Assembly: GCF_017307055.1 (NCBI RefSeq)
Contig: NZ_JAFLEQ010000017.1
Coordinates: 2,238-41,242, forward strand
Length of the DNA stretch: 39,005 nt
Reading direction: 5' to 3'
Source of the DNA: Corynebacterium mendelii
GTDB lineage: Bacteria; Actinomycetota; Actinomycetes; Mycobacteriales; Mycobacteriaceae
Position numbers and translations under genes: made by a program. The stretch's first letter is position 1, and each line of letters opens with the position of its first letter. Below are positions 14,714 through 23,132 of the stretch, piece after piece. Under the pieces are notes generated by a model that worked only from the letters and a program-made list of their open reading frames with translations, had not been told where the DNA came from and searched no databases.

Positions 14714-15886
14714 ATGGCCGTGGAACAATGCCCTGCACCCCCGCCCCTGTCCATTGGCCGGTTGGCCCTCGGCTCCCCGGTGGTTCTGGCCCCGATGGCC
14801 GGTGTGACCAATGTGGCTTTCCGCACCCTGTGCAGGCAGCTTGAGCGCGAGGCCTGCGACACCGTGGCCGGTTTGTACGTCTGCGAGATGGTCACCGCCC
14901 GCGCCCTGGTGGAGAAAAACCCCAAGACCCTGCACATGACCACTTTTGCGGCGGAGGAGAATCCGCGCAGTCTGCAGCTGTACACCACGGATCCGCACTA
15001 CACCTATGAAGCGGCGAAAATGATCGTCGACCAGGACATGGCCGACCACATCGACATGAACTTCGGCTGCCCGGTGCCGAAGGTCACCCGCCGCGGCGGC
15101 GGATCAGCCCTGCCCTACAAGCGGAAACTGTTCGGCCAGATTGTGGCCGCAGCCGTTAAAGCCACGTCAGGAACCGGCATTCCGGTGACGGTGAAAATGC
15201 GGGTGGGCATCGACGCCGAGCATCACACCCACCTGGATGCGGGACGCATCGCGGTGGAGGAAGGGGCCGCCGCGGTGGCGTTGCACGGGCGCACGGCCGC
15301 GCAACGCTATTCCGGGCAGGCCGACTGGAATGAGATCGCCCGGCTGAAACGGCATCTGGCCCATACCGGAATTCCGGTACTGGGTAACGGCGATATTTTC
15401 GCGGCCGGTGACGCACGCAAGATGATGGAGACCACCGGCTGTGACGGGGTGGTCATCGGCCGGGGATGTCTGGGCCGGCCCTGGCTTTTTACCGAACTGG
15501 CCGCCGAACTGTCCGGCAAACCGGTTCCGCCCGAGCCGACACTGGGGCGGGTCACCGAGATCGTTATCCGCCACATGGAGCTTCTTGTCGCCCACGACGG
15601 CGAGGACAAAGCCGCCCGGGACATCCGCAAACACATGGGCTGGTATTTCCGTGGTTTCCCCGTCGGCGGGGAGGTCCGTTCCGCGCTAGCCCGGGTGGAA
15701 AGTCTGGCGGATCTGAAAGCCAAACTGGCCCCCTTCGCCGATTCCCGGGAAGTGGCCTGTGAACCGGACAGTCCCCGCGGCAGGCAGGGGCGGCCGAAGA
15801 AAGTCACCCTGCCCGACGGATGGCTCGATGACCCCTACGACGACACGGTGCCGGTGGGCGCCGACATCGACAACTCCGGCGGGTAA
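14714..15886 (+). CDS. dusB: tRNA-dihydrouridine synthase, DusB type
   Basis: The 390-residue flavoenzyme reduces uridines in tRNA D-loops. The FMN-binding barrel starts with PVVLAPMAGVTNVAFRTLC (22-40). The catalytic Cys119 lies in MNFGCPVPKV, followed by the RRGGGSAL loop. HGRTAAQRYSGQADW, VLGNGDIFAAGDA and GVVIGRGCLGRPW are the later FMN and phosphate-binding strands. A C-terminal helical domain (ARDIRKHMGWYFRGFP) completes the fold. An acidic and basic tail of about 40 residues follows. The start is uncertain: ATG 14714 or, if leaderless, GTG 14720, which has CAGACT 8 bases upstream; ATG 14690 is also in frame. Confidence 0.93.
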   Translation: MAVEQCPAPPPLSIGRLALGSPVVLAPMAGVTNVAFRTLCRQLEREACDTVAGLYVCEMVTARALVEKNPKTLHMTTFAAEENPRSLQLYTTDPHYTYEAAKMIVDQDMADHIDMNFGCPVPKVTRRGGGSALPYKRKLFGQIVAAAVKATSGTGIPVTVKMRVGIDAEHHTHLDAGRIAVEEGAAAVALHGRTAAQRYSGQADWNEIARLKRHLAHTGIPVLGNGDIFAAGDARKMMETTGCDGVVIGRGCLGRPWLFTELAAELSGKPVPPEPTLGRVTEIVIRHMELLVAHDGEDKAARDIRKHMGWYFRGFPVGGEVRSALARVESLADLKAKLAPFADSREVACEPDSPRGRQGRPKKVTLPDGWLDDPYDDTVPVGADIDNSGG

Positions 15887-15916
15887 CACCCCGGCCCGCC
15901 GCGGTGGGCCGGGGTG
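15887..15916 (+). terminator. Stem-loop after dusB
   Basis: CACCCCGGCCC (15887-15897) pairs with GGGCCGGGGTG (15906-15916), an 11-bp perfect stem immediately after the stop codon. It has no T-run, so termination may need other factors. Confidence 0.5.
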
Positions 15917-16193
15917 GGCAGATCAAGCCACACCGTCGGCATCCCCGCCGCAATGGCGCCGCGACCCCCGACGGCTCCACGTCCGTGACGAAAAGCTCAC
16001 TGCCGGTTAATTGAGTCTCACCTCACAGATTTGGTGAACCGGGTCCGGCAAAACGGTTACATCAAAGTAACGGCCAGCTGGGCCTGTCAGCGGGGGGCGC
16101 CGGTGAACTGGGAAAAACGGCCAGACATTGGACCGGCGCCAAGCAGTCCGCGACTGCGGAAAGACCGGTGCCGGCCCGCGGCAGCCTCCTCAG
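15917..16193 (+). other. phoU upstream region with inverted repeat
   Basis: No gene is seen. GTTAC-N6-GTAAC at 16056-16071 is a perfect 5-bp inverted repeat, about 120 bases before the phoU -10. GGTGAACC at 16034-16041 is the complement of a PHO-type unit (GGTTCACC). Confidence 0.3.
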
Positions 16194-16222
16194 TTCACCG
16201 GGCGGGACTTGTCCCCTATATT
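16194..16222 (+). promoter_or_regulatory. phoU promoter, predicted leaderless
   Basis: TTCACC (16194-16199), 17 bases, then TATATT (16217-16222), ending 7 bases before ATG 16230. The -35 is part of GTTCACC (16193-16199), which matches one PHO-box unit. Confidence 0.65.
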
Positions 16223-16229
16223 CGTTGAC

Positions 16230-16964
16230 ATGCGTACTTCCTACAGGGAACACCTGGACACTTTTTCCCACGACCTGATCATCATGTGCGACATGGTGCA
16301 GGTCATCATGGTCAAAGCGTCCGAAGCCCTGCTGGAGCGCAATCTCACCGCCGCCGAGGAGGCCCTGTCGCTGGGCGATGATCTCAAAGAGGTCAAAGTG
16401 CGCTGCGAGGAACGTGCGGTGCAGCTTTTGGCCCTGGAAGGCCCGCTGGCCAGGGATCTGCGGCAGGTCGTCTCCTCGATCTACATTGTCGAGGACATCT
16501 CCCGGATGGCCGCACTGGCCAAACATGTCGCCTCCACCGCCCGCCGCAGGCATCCCGCCTCCGCGGTACCGGAACCGTTGGAAGGCTATTTCCGGGAACT
16601 GTACCGGGTGGTGACAGCGATGACGGAGAAGCTGCGCGATCTGCTCATCCACCCCGAGGATGTCGATGTGGCCATGGTCTTCGGCGCCGACGACGACGCC
16701 GTCGACGATATCCAGGAGCACCTGTTTGTGCTTCTCACCCAGCGCGAGTGGGAGCATTCCACCACCGAGGCGGTCGATGTGTCCATGCTGTCGCGCTACT
16801 ACGAACGCTACGCCGACCACACGGTCAATGTGGCCAGCCGCATCGTCTATTTGTCCACCGGCATGAAACCGGACGAGTATCTGGCCAAGCGGGAGGAAGA
16901 AGAACGCGAGGCGGAAATGCAGCGCCGCTTCGCCGAGCTGGAACGCTCCGCCTCCAGGCCTTAA
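16230..16964 (+). CDS. phoU: Phosphate uptake/signalling regulator PhoU
   Basis: The 244-residue all-helical protein has the two-repeat PhoU fold. Repeat 1 spans about 8-110 with the motif EERAVQLLALEGPLARDLRQV and repeat 2 about 118-220 with YYERYADHTVNVASRIVYL; the conserved E..E/D-R.aDh metal-binding pattern is present in both. PhoU acts in the cytoplasm between PstSCAB and a PhoR-type kinase to keep the phosphate response off in phosphate-rich cells. It is transcribed towards the pst operon, which is on the other strand, with mscL in between. The final 25 residues are highly charged (KREEEEREAEMQRRFAELER). Start fixed by the MRTSYREHLD N-terminus and the leaderless promoter. Confidence 0.95.
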   Translation: MRTSYREHLDTFSHDLIIMCDMVQVIMVKASEALLERNLTAAEEALSLGDDLKEVKVRCEERAVQLLALEGPLARDLRQVVSSIYIVEDISRMAALAKHVASTARRRHPASAVPEPLEGYFRELYRVVTAMTEKLRDLLIHPEDVDVAMVFGADDDAVDDIQEHLFVLLTQREWEHSTTEAVDVSMLSRYYERYADHTVNVASRIVYLSTGMKPDEYLAKREEEEREAEMQRRFAELERSASRP

Positions 16965-17021
16965 AGCCCCCGCCGCCGACCGCCCGGCACCGGTGTCACC
17001 GGCGCACCCGCCGCACAGGAA

Positions 17022-17055
17022 AAGCCCACCGGGAAAACAATTCTCCGGTGGGCTT
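17022..17055 (-). terminator. Terminator between mscL and phoU
   Basis: AAGCCCACCGG (17022-17032) pairs with CCGGTGGGCTT (17045-17055). On the minus strand the stem runs into TTTTCC, so it mainly ends mscL; it also lies after phoU. Confidence 0.7.
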
Positions 17056-17079
17056 CATCAGGCCGGGCACAGCGGTCGG

Positions 17080-17502
17080 CTACACCCTGTGACCGCCGGG
17101 TTGGCCGGTGGCCGGGGCGTCGTTGTTTTTGAGGGTGCCGAGGATCTCTTCCAGCACAATAAGCTGCGGATCCTTGACCTCATCGGGAACATCTTCCGGC
17201 TTGGCCAGCTTGGCGTTGACCTTGTTCATGGGCAGCACCACCATGAAGTACAGGGCGGCGGCGATGATGAGGAAGTTCAGGACCGCGGTCACCACGGTGA
17301 ACGGACGGATTTCAGCGCCATTGAGCACCGGAACCCACAGTTCATCGAAATTGGGTTTGCCGAAAATCGCACCGATGAGCGGATAGATCACTTCGTCGGT
17401 CAGCGCTTTGACGATGGGGCTGAACGCGGCGCCAATGACCACGGCCACGGCCAGGTCGATGACGTTGCCGCGCATAATGAACTTCTTGAAGCCTTCGAGC
17501 AC
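17080..17502 (-). CDS. mscL: Large-conductance mechanosensitive channel
   Basis: The 140-residue channel protein opens on membrane tension to protect against hypo-osmotic shock. It has the classical N-terminal helix and TM1, FKKFIMRGNVIDLAVAVVIGAAFSPIV (about 5-31), and a periplasmic loop. TM2 follows (VLNFLIIAAALYFMVVLPMNKV, about 74-95), then a charged C-terminal helix (VLEEILGTLKNN). GTG 17502 is chosen because AAGGAGAAGCT lies just ahead and the family begins at VLEGFKKF; the longer frame to 17574 adds unrelated residues. In C. glutamicum, as I recall, phoU and pstB are adjacent, so mscL is an insertion in this locus. Confidence 0.96.
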   Translation of the reverse strand: MLEGFKKFIMRGNVIDLAVAVVIGAAFSPIVKALTDEVIYPLIGAIFGKPNFDELWVPVLNGAEIRPFTVVTAVLNFLIIAAALYFMVVLPMNKVNAKLAKPEDVPDEVKDPQLIVLEEILGTLKNNDAPATGQPGGHRV

Positions 17503-18138
17503 AGCTTCTCCTTGGGTTTTATCTGGAAGGGTTGACACAAAAGCCCCGCGCACTGCACGCTGACATGCATGCAATAGGCTGCGCGGGACTGTTAAACCCT
17601 ACGCCCACCCACCGGCCGGCAACATCCGCGACACCACATTGTGTGCCAGAATAATTAGCACAGATACATTTCCGCAGGTAACGCTTCAAGCAGCCAGTCC
17701 CACCGGGGGTGGTTGGGGGTGTTTTTAAAAACCCGCTGCCCCCACGACACGGACAACCCGATCCCGTCCGAACCCGCCGCCACGGCTGCGGCGGGACAAT
17801 CATCCCTGCTGCGGGTGTGGGCGGGTCGTGTGGTGTGACACGTGGACGGGACCGGGTTGCCGGTGACAGTCGCGGGCAACCGGCCATGACCAACCGGTGT
17901 CCGCTTCAACCGCCCGGGCAAGAGACGAGGAACCGGGCGGGGCTTGGTGAAAAGACAACGCCGCTGCGCCCGGCCCACCGGTGGGTGTACCCGGGTGGGC
18001 TTTCTGTCGGGCGCAGGCGCTTTTTCGCTTGGGCACACCCCGGGGTGCACACTGGTGGGCCTGCGGCGCGCGGCACGGGTGTCTTCGCCCGGGGACCGGC
18101 ATCCCGGCAGGTGTGGGCCGGGTGGTGAAGCGGGGTGT
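17503..18138. other. Intergenic region between pstB and mscL
   Basis: No supportable gene. It contains an inverted repeat TGTGC-N11-GCACA (17641-17661) upstream of mscL. There is also a perfect 12-bp palindrome GTTTTTAAAAAC (17721-17732) set within GGGGGT...CCCCC sequence. A GC-rich imperfect stem lies at about 17973-18000 (GCCCACCGGTGGG / CCCGGGTGGGC) followed by TTTCTG on the + strand. The pstB terminator could not be assigned with confidence. Confidence 0.35.
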
Positions 18139-18915
18139 TTATCCGAAACGGCCGGAGATGTAGTCTTCGGTTTCTTTCTCGGAGGGATTTTCGAAAATCC
18201 TGGTCGTCGGCCCGATTTCGACCAGGCGGCCCGGTTTGCCGGTGGCTTCCAGGGAGAAAAACGCCGTCTGGTCGGACACACGTGCAGCCTGCTGCATGTT
18301 GTGGGTGACGATGACGATGGTGAATTCTTCCTTCAGTTCACTGATCAAATCTTCCACCGCCAGGGTGGAGATCGGGTCCAATGCGGAGCAGGGTTCGTCC
18401 ATCAGCAGCACATCGGGTTCCACCGCAATCGCACGGGCGATGCACAGACGCTGCTGCTGGCCGCCGGACAGGCCACCGCCGGGACGGTCGAGACGGTCTT
18501 TGACCTCTTCCCACAGGTTGGCGCCGCGCAGTGATTTTTCGGCGACTTCCTTCAGTTTCGCTTTGTTGTTCACGCCCTGCAGGCGCAGCCCCGCGGTGAC
18601 GTTTTCCTCGATCGACATTGTCGGGAAGGGGTTCGGCTTCTGGAAGACCATGCCGATGGTGGTGCGCACGGCAACCGGGTCGACGTTTTTGCCGTAAATG
18701 TTGTCGCCGTCGAGAAGGATCTCGCCTTCCACCCGGGCGCCGGGGGTGACTTCGTGCATGCGGTTGAGGGTCCGCAAAACCGTGGACTTGCCGCAGCCGG
18801 ACGGTCCGATGAACGCGGTGACCGCACACGGCGGGACTGCCAGAGACACGTCCTGCACGGCGTGGAAGTCGCCGTAGTAGATATTGACGTTGTTGATGTC
18901 CAAACGCTTGGCCAT
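18139..18915 (-). CDS. pstB: Phosphate ABC transporter ATPase PstB
   Basis: The 258-residue ATPase powers high-affinity phosphate import. Walker [10 protein letters not shown] at 37-45, Q-loop VFQKPNPFP, signature LSGGQQQRL, Walker B VLLMDEP followed by CSALDP, and switch His in [14 protein letters not shown]. The sequence [13 protein letters not shown] and the ending [18 protein letters not shown] are typical PstB. ATG 18915 has AAAGGAAA upstream. It is the last gene of pstS-pstC-pstA-pstB, 135 bases after pstA. Confidence 0.97.
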   Translation of the reverse strand: MAKRLDINNVNIYYGDFHAVQDVSLAVPPCAVTAFIGPSGCGKSTVLRTLNRMHEVTPGARVEGEILLDGDNIYGKNVDPVAVRTTIGMVFQKPNPFPTMSIEENVTAGLRLQGVNNKAKLKEVAEKSLRGANLWEEVKDRLDRPGGGLSGGQQQRLCIARAIAVEPDVLLMDEPCSALDPISTLAVEDLISELKEEFTIVIVTHNMQQAARVSDQTAFFSLEATGKPGRLVEIGPTTRIFENPSEKETEDYISGRFG

Positions 18916-19050
18916 GGTGATTGTTTTCCTTTAAGTGTTTTTTTGTGTCAACGGGGCCGAGACCGTGGTGCGGCTTCAGGTTTTTCTCTCCCGCCCGCCA
19001 CCGGGCGGCGGGAATGCCGGCGGACCCGGGTGGCGGCGGGGGCGGTGGTG

Positions 19051-19977
19051 CTACTTCTGCTTGCCGGTGACCCGAACCGACAGGATGCGGGCACCGATGG
19101 TCAGGATGGCGATCAGCAGCACCAGGGTCAGGGCCGCACCCCACATCTTGTCCACCGCCGGACCCTGGAAGTCGGCGCGGTACATGTCGAGCATCATCAG
19201 CGGCAGCGAGGACTGGTTGCCCGACAGCGGCGACCAGTTGATCGATGCCGAGGAGCCGACCAGGATCAGCACCGGGGCGGATTCACCCATCACGCGGGCG
19301 ATCGCGATCATGATGCCGGTGACAATGCCCGACCAGGCGGTGGGCAGCACGATTTTGATGATCGTTTTCCACTTCGGAACACCCAGGGCGTAGGCGGCTT
19401 CGCGCAAATCCTGGGGCACGATGCGCAGCATCTCCTCGGTGGTGCGCACCACCACCGGGATCATCAGCAGCACCAGGGCCAGGGCCACGGCCATACCGGA
19501 GCGTTCGAAACCGAACAGCACAATCCACATGGAGTAGACGAACAGGGCGGCCACAATCGACGGCACACCGGACAGAATGTCGACCATGAAGGTGGTGACC
19601 TGTGCCAGGCGGCCGTTGTTGCCGTATTCAACAAGGTAGATGGCGGTAAACACACCGATCGGGATGGACAGCACGGCACAGATCGTCACCTGCACGAAAG
19701 TGCCGATCATGGCGTGGACGGCACCTCCGGCGGCCATGTCACTGGTCACACCCAGCTGCGATTTTCCCCACCATTCGGCGGAGATCACCTGTCCGATACC
19801 GCGGTGGACAAGTTCGAACAGCACCCAGCCCAACGGGATCAAAGCGATGGCAATGGCGGCGTAGACCAGGCCGTAGGCGATGTAGTTGGAGACTTTGCGC
19901 CTGCCCGACGGCGGGGTGAAGGTTGTGTTGCCCAGATTGCGGGCCGCGGCTTTGGCGGTCACTGTTGCGGTGGTCAT
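19051..19977 (-). CDS. pstA: Phosphate ABC transporter permease PstA
   Basis: The 308-residue inner-membrane permease pairs with PstC. It has six predicted membrane segments, starting with YIAYGLVYAAIAIALIPLGWVLF (about 32-54). The binding-protein-dependent permease motif AAYALGVPKWKTIIKIVLPTA (about 199-219) contacts PstB, and VMGESAPVL is typical of PstA. The ATG at 19977 directly follows the pstC stop (TAA-ATG), so the two are probably translationally coupled. An N-terminal tail of about 30 polar residues precedes the first segment. Confidence 0.96.
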   Translation of the reverse strand: MTTATVTAKAAARNLGNTTFTPPSGRRKVSNYIAYGLVYAAIAIALIPLGWVLFELVHRGIGQVISAEWWGKSQLGVTSDMAAGGAVHAMIGTFVQVTICAVLSIPIGVFTAIYLVEYGNNGRLAQVTTFMVDILSGVPSIVAALFVYSMWIVLFGFERSGMAVALALVLLMIPVVVRTTEEMLRIVPQDLREAAYALGVPKWKTIIKIVLPTAWSGIVTGIMIAIARVMGESAPVLILVGSSASINWSPLSGNQSSLPLMMLDMYRADFQGPAVDKMWGAALTLVLLIAILTIGARILSVRVTGKQK

Positions 19978-21036
19978 TTATTTGTTCCTCCTCGCGATAA
20001 CGGAGCGCGCGGTCGCGTTGACGATGAACGTCAGGACGAACAGCACCAGGCCCGCGGCAATGTAGGCGCCGGCTTTGAGATTGTTGTTGAATTCGGGGGC
20101 CGCGTTGGCGATCGCGGTGGCAAACGTGGTGCCGCCGTCGAAGATCGACCAGCGGAATTCCGGTGCCGAGGAGACAACCAGGTACAGGGCCATGGTTTCA
20201 CCCAGGGCGCGTCCCAGCCCCAGCATCGAGCCGGAGATGAAGCCGGAGGTACCGAAGGGAAGCACCGTCATGCGGACGACCTCCCACCGGGTGGCCCCCA
20301 GGGCCAGGGCCGATTCGATGTGGCCCTTCGGGGTTTGCACGAACACCTCACGGGCGGTGGCGGCGATGACGGGAAGAATCATCACCGCCAGCACAATGCC
20401 GCCGGTGGCCAGGTTGCGGGACGTGGCGAAGCTGGGCGAATTGGCGTAGGTGGCAAACAGCGGAATCCAGGCGAAGTGGGCGTTGATCCAGGTGTACAGG
20501 CCGGACAGCGCGGGACCGAGAACCGTCATGCCCCACAGGCCGTAGACGATGGAGGGAACCGCCGCCAGCAGGTCGACCAGAAAACCCAGCGGGCGGACCG
20601 CTTTGGCCGGGCAGTAGCTGGACAGGAAGATCGCCACGCCCAACGCGATCGGCATGGCCAGGGCCAGGGCGATCAGGGAGACCAGCACGGTGGCGAAAAA
20701 CAGGTTCGGGATACCGAACTTCATCGCCGTGACATCGGAGGTGTCCCAGTCGCCGGAGTAGGTGAAAAAGCCCCACAGACCGTCGGCGTTGTTGAGCAGG
20801 GCGGGAACGGCCCGCCACAGCAGAAACAGACCGATCAGGCCGATGAGCACCGTGATGGTGACGGCGGAGCCGGTGGTCAAAAACGAAAAGATGGAATCAT
20901 TGCGCCGGTGGTTGCCGCCGTCGGTGAGACGGACGCGCGGACCGCCCGGGGCAGCGGGTGCGGCCGCACCGGCTGCCCCGGCAGCGGGATCCACCGTTGC
21001 CTGGCCCTTTTTCTGAGCCGAAACGGAATTGGTCAT
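19978..21036 (-). CDS. pstC: Phosphate ABC transporter permease PstC
   Basis: The 352-residue membrane permease pairs with PstA. After an Ala/Pro-rich cytoplasmic tail of about 50 residues come six membrane segments, the first being GSAVTITVLIGLIGLFLLWRAVPALL. FFSTYCPAK-type loop sequence (FLSSYCPAKAVRPLGFLVDLLAAVPSIVYGLWG) is characteristic of PstC, and the permease motif is ESALALGATRWEVVRMTVLP. ATG 21036 is chosen because AAAAGAG precedes it and the upstream residues of the longer frame look non-coding. It lies 356 bases from pstS and abuts pstA. Confidence 0.96.
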   Translation of the reverse strand: MTNSVSAQKKGQATVDPAAGAAGAAAPAAPGGPRVRLTDGGNHRRNDSIFSFLTTGSAVTITVLIGLIGLFLLWRAVPALLNNADGLWGFFTYSGDWDTSDVTAMKFGIPNLFFATVLVSLIALALAMPIALGVAIFLSSYCPAKAVRPLGFLVDLLAAVPSIVYGLWGMTVLGPALSGLYTWINAHFAWIPLFATYANSPSFATSRNLATGGIVLAVMILPVIAATAREVFVQTPKGHIESALALGATRWEVVRMTVLPFGTSGFISGSMLGLGRALGETMALYLVVSSAPEFRWSIFDGGTTFATAIANAAPEFNNNLKAGAYIAAGLVLFVLTFIVNATARSVIARRNK

Positions 21037-21392
21037 GGTTGTTGCTCTTTTAAGGCTTGGTGTATCCGGGGGCAGCGGCCGAGCCGTGGAACACACGGTG
21101 TCATCTGCCGCCGCGGCGGAAGCCGCAGTCGTTGCAGGCCGACTGCCCTTCCGGGTTTGTCTCTTGTGTCAAAAGCGTCGTGGACGGGTGCATCTGCTGC
21201 CCGCTCCCCCACCTGCCACGGCGGTGGGGATGCCACAAAAACAGTGCGGCCGGTGGTGTCGTGTCATGTCACCGTGGTCATCGCCGGGCGGCCGGGCCCG
21301 CCGCCGGCACCGGGTGGAACAACCCTTCCCGGTGCCGGTGACATCAGGGGCGGCGGTGGGCACTGGTGTGCCCGTCGCGTCGAGGCGATGGC
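21037..21392 (-). other. pstS-pstC spacer with stem-loop
   Basis: No gene. A perfect 11-bp stem, CCGGCACCGGG (21304-21314) with CCCGGTGCCGG (21328-21338), loop of 13 bases, lies about 55 bases after the pstS stop and lacks a T-run. Such a structure could stabilise the pstS message or attenuate transcription into pstCAB, giving more binding protein than permease. Confidence 0.45.
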
Positions 21393-22508
21393 CTACTTGA
21401 TGGCGTCGACAGCTGCTTCCAGCTTCTCTTTGTAGGCACCCTTGACCGGGATGTAGCCCTTGTTTTCCAGCTCGGAATCCTGGTTGGCCAGGGCGACCTT
21501 GAGGAAGTCCTTGACCATGTTGGTGGTGTTGTCGTCCTGGTAGCCGGCCGAGCAGACGATTTCGTAGGTGGTCAGCACCAGCGGGTAGGCGCCCTTTTCC
21601 TTCATGGAGAACAAAGCGTTGGCGTCAACGATCATGTTGTGGCCCTCGCCCTTGTACTTCAGGTGGTCCAGGGCGACACCGACGTTGTCGGCGTTGAGTT
21701 CGACCGGGCCGTCGCCGAAGTCGAGGCTGGCAACCCCCACACCGTCAACGCCTTTGGCGAAACCGGCCTCCACGTAGGTGATGGAGCCTTCGGTGGCCGA
21801 CACCTCGGTGATCACACCCTTGGAGCCGTTGGCGCCGGAACCGGTGGCGGTCGGGAAGGACTTGCCGGTGGTGGACCAGTTGTCGGGGGCGGCGGCCTTG
21901 AGGAACTTCTGGAAGTTGTCGGAGGTGCCGGATTCCTCGGAGCGGTAGATGACCTTGATGTCGGAGTCGGGCAGGGTGGCGCCGTCGTTGAGGGCGGCGA
22001 TCGCCGGATCATTCCACTTGGCGATCTTGCCGCCGAAAATCTGGGCCAGCACATCCGGGGACAGGTTCAGGTTGTCGACACCGTCGATCTTGTAGGCCAC
22101 AGCCACCGGGCCGATGACCAGCGGCAGGTGCCAGGCGTCGTTGCCGCCGCAGCGCTGCTTGGCTTTCTCGGCCTGCTCATCCGACAGCGGGGAGTCCGAG
22201 CCGCCGAAGTCGACGGTGCCGTTGATGAACTGCTTCTGGCCGGAACCGGAACCGGTGGCGGTGTAGTCGAAGGAGGAGCCCGAGACAGCGGCACCGTACT
22301 TGGTGCGGAAGTACTCCATGGCCTTCTGCTGGGAGGTGGCGCCTTCGGCGGTCAGCTTGCCGGTGGCGCCGGACAGGTCCATGTCGCCGGCGGATTCGGA
22401 GCCGCCGGCGGGAGCGGCACTGTCGGACTGCTCGGAGCAGGCCCCCAGTACCAGGGAGGTGCAGGCGATGAGGCTCACCAGGGCGGCTTTGGTGGAACGG
22501 GTGGTCAC
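21393..22508 (-). CDS. pstS: Phosphate-binding lipoprotein PstS
   Basis: The 371-residue extracytoplasmic binding protein captures phosphate for PstCAB. The N-terminus is a lipoprotein signal (AALVSLIACTSLVLGAC; lipobox LGAC with lipidated Cys near residue 24). The mature part has the PstS features LTAEGATSQQKAMEYF (cf. GAGATFP), FDYTATGSGSGQKQFINGTVDFGGSDSPL, AVAYKIDGVDNLNLS and RSEESGTSDNFQKFL, which form the phosphate site. GTG 22508 is chosen (AGAGGAAT upstream); GTG 22535 is the alternative. Expression is probably induced by phosphate starvation through the upstream PHO-box-like array. Confidence 0.95.
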   Translation of the reverse strand: MTTRSTKAALVSLIACTSLVLGACSEQSDSAAPAGGSESAGDMDLSGATGKLTAEGATSQQKAMEYFRTKYGAAVSGSSFDYTATGSGSGQKQFINGTVDFGGSDSPLSDEQAEKAKQRCGGNDAWHLPLVIGPVAVAYKIDGVDNLNLSPDVLAQIFGGKIAKWNDPAIAALNDGATLPDSDIKVIYRSEESGTSDNFQKFLKAAAPDNWSTTGKSFPTATGSGANGSKGVITEVSATEGSITYVEAGFAKGVDGVGVASLDFGDGPVELNADNVGVALDHLKYKGEGHNMIVDANALFSMKEKGAYPLVLTTYEIVCSAGYQDDNTTNMVKDFLKVALANQDSELENKGYIPVKGAYKEKLEAAVDAIK

Positions 22509-22615
22509 GATGGGTATTCCTCTTTCAAACGTCACGGAAAAAAGTTGTGGTGATCATGCTCGATACCGGCCGGGCACGGCATGCGGTGGCACACCTGATC
22601 CGGCTACGACACGCA

Positions 22616-22621
22616 AACGTA
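22616..22621 (-). promoter_or_regulatory. pstS -10 element
   Basis: TACGTT on the minus strand (22621-22616) lies just downstream of the PHO-box-like array and about 105 bases before the pstS start. The array takes the place of the -35. Confidence 0.45.
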
Positions 22622-22626
22622 AAAGC

Positions 22627-22670
22627 CCCACATGACCGCTACCCCACCTGAAGGTGAACAGACGATGACC
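22627..22670 (-). promoter_or_regulatory. Tandem 11-bp PHO-box-like repeats upstream of pstS
   Basis: Read on the minus strand from 22670, four consecutive 11-base units occur: GGTCATCGTCT, GTTCACCTTCA, GGTGGGGTAGC and GGTCATGTGGG. Three of four begin G(G/T)TCA, the direct-repeat signature of PHO boxes bound by PhoP-type response regulators in actinobacteria (described best in Streptomyces). The array sits at the -35 position of the predicted pstS promoter. Confidence 0.65.
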
Positions 22671-23132
22671 AACCGTGTCCGGCGGGCGGTCACCCACTCT
22701 GGGCGGATCCACATCGTTGGACAGTCCCCAACATCTGCCCCACAGGCCACCCTAACCGGCCTTCCCGGCCGCCCCGCCGGCCCGCACGCTGTACAAATAC
22801 CGGCCCCCGGCACCACACCCCGGCACAGACCGTGGCCCGGCCGGCACCCCGGCAAGGGGCAAAACCAGCCCCGTCAACCGGGGCACACCAGCGCGGCGGG
22901 GATGCGCCGGCACAGGGGAACTCTTCCCCAGCCACCCCCATACGGGGGTATTTTCCCTCTGTTGGCCCCCACCCGGGCGGACAGCCGGGCCACGCCGTCA
23001 ACTGCCGGACATCATGTGCAACCCGGTGTTCACCCGGAAGTTACCGGATCCATCTGCCGGACACGCTGGCGCGCCACCACGGGCGCGGTGCGGGCGATGG
23101 TGCGCTGTCTTTCCGCCCCACCAGGAGGGCTG
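22671..23132. other. Intergenic region between pstS and mshD
   Basis: No gene seen. ACCCCC-ATAC-GGGGGT at 22934-22949 is a perfect 6-4-6 inverted repeat. It matches paired RamA boxes and also resembles CsoR-type operators (TACCC...GGGTA). The 12-mer GGGGGTATTTTC here also occurs upstream of ramA (1126-1137). Confidence 0.35.

Noticed and set aside
17655..18281. 208-residue frame on the - strand downstream of pstB
   Set aside because: Overlaps the pstB 3' end out of frame and is Arg/Pro-rich with no family features; looks like a chance frame in GC-rich DNA.
18754..21435. 893-residue + strand frame across pstB, pstA and pstC
   Set aside because: Runs antisense through three certain genes and their intergenic gaps; composition rich in Gly, His, Asp and Gln; no family signal.
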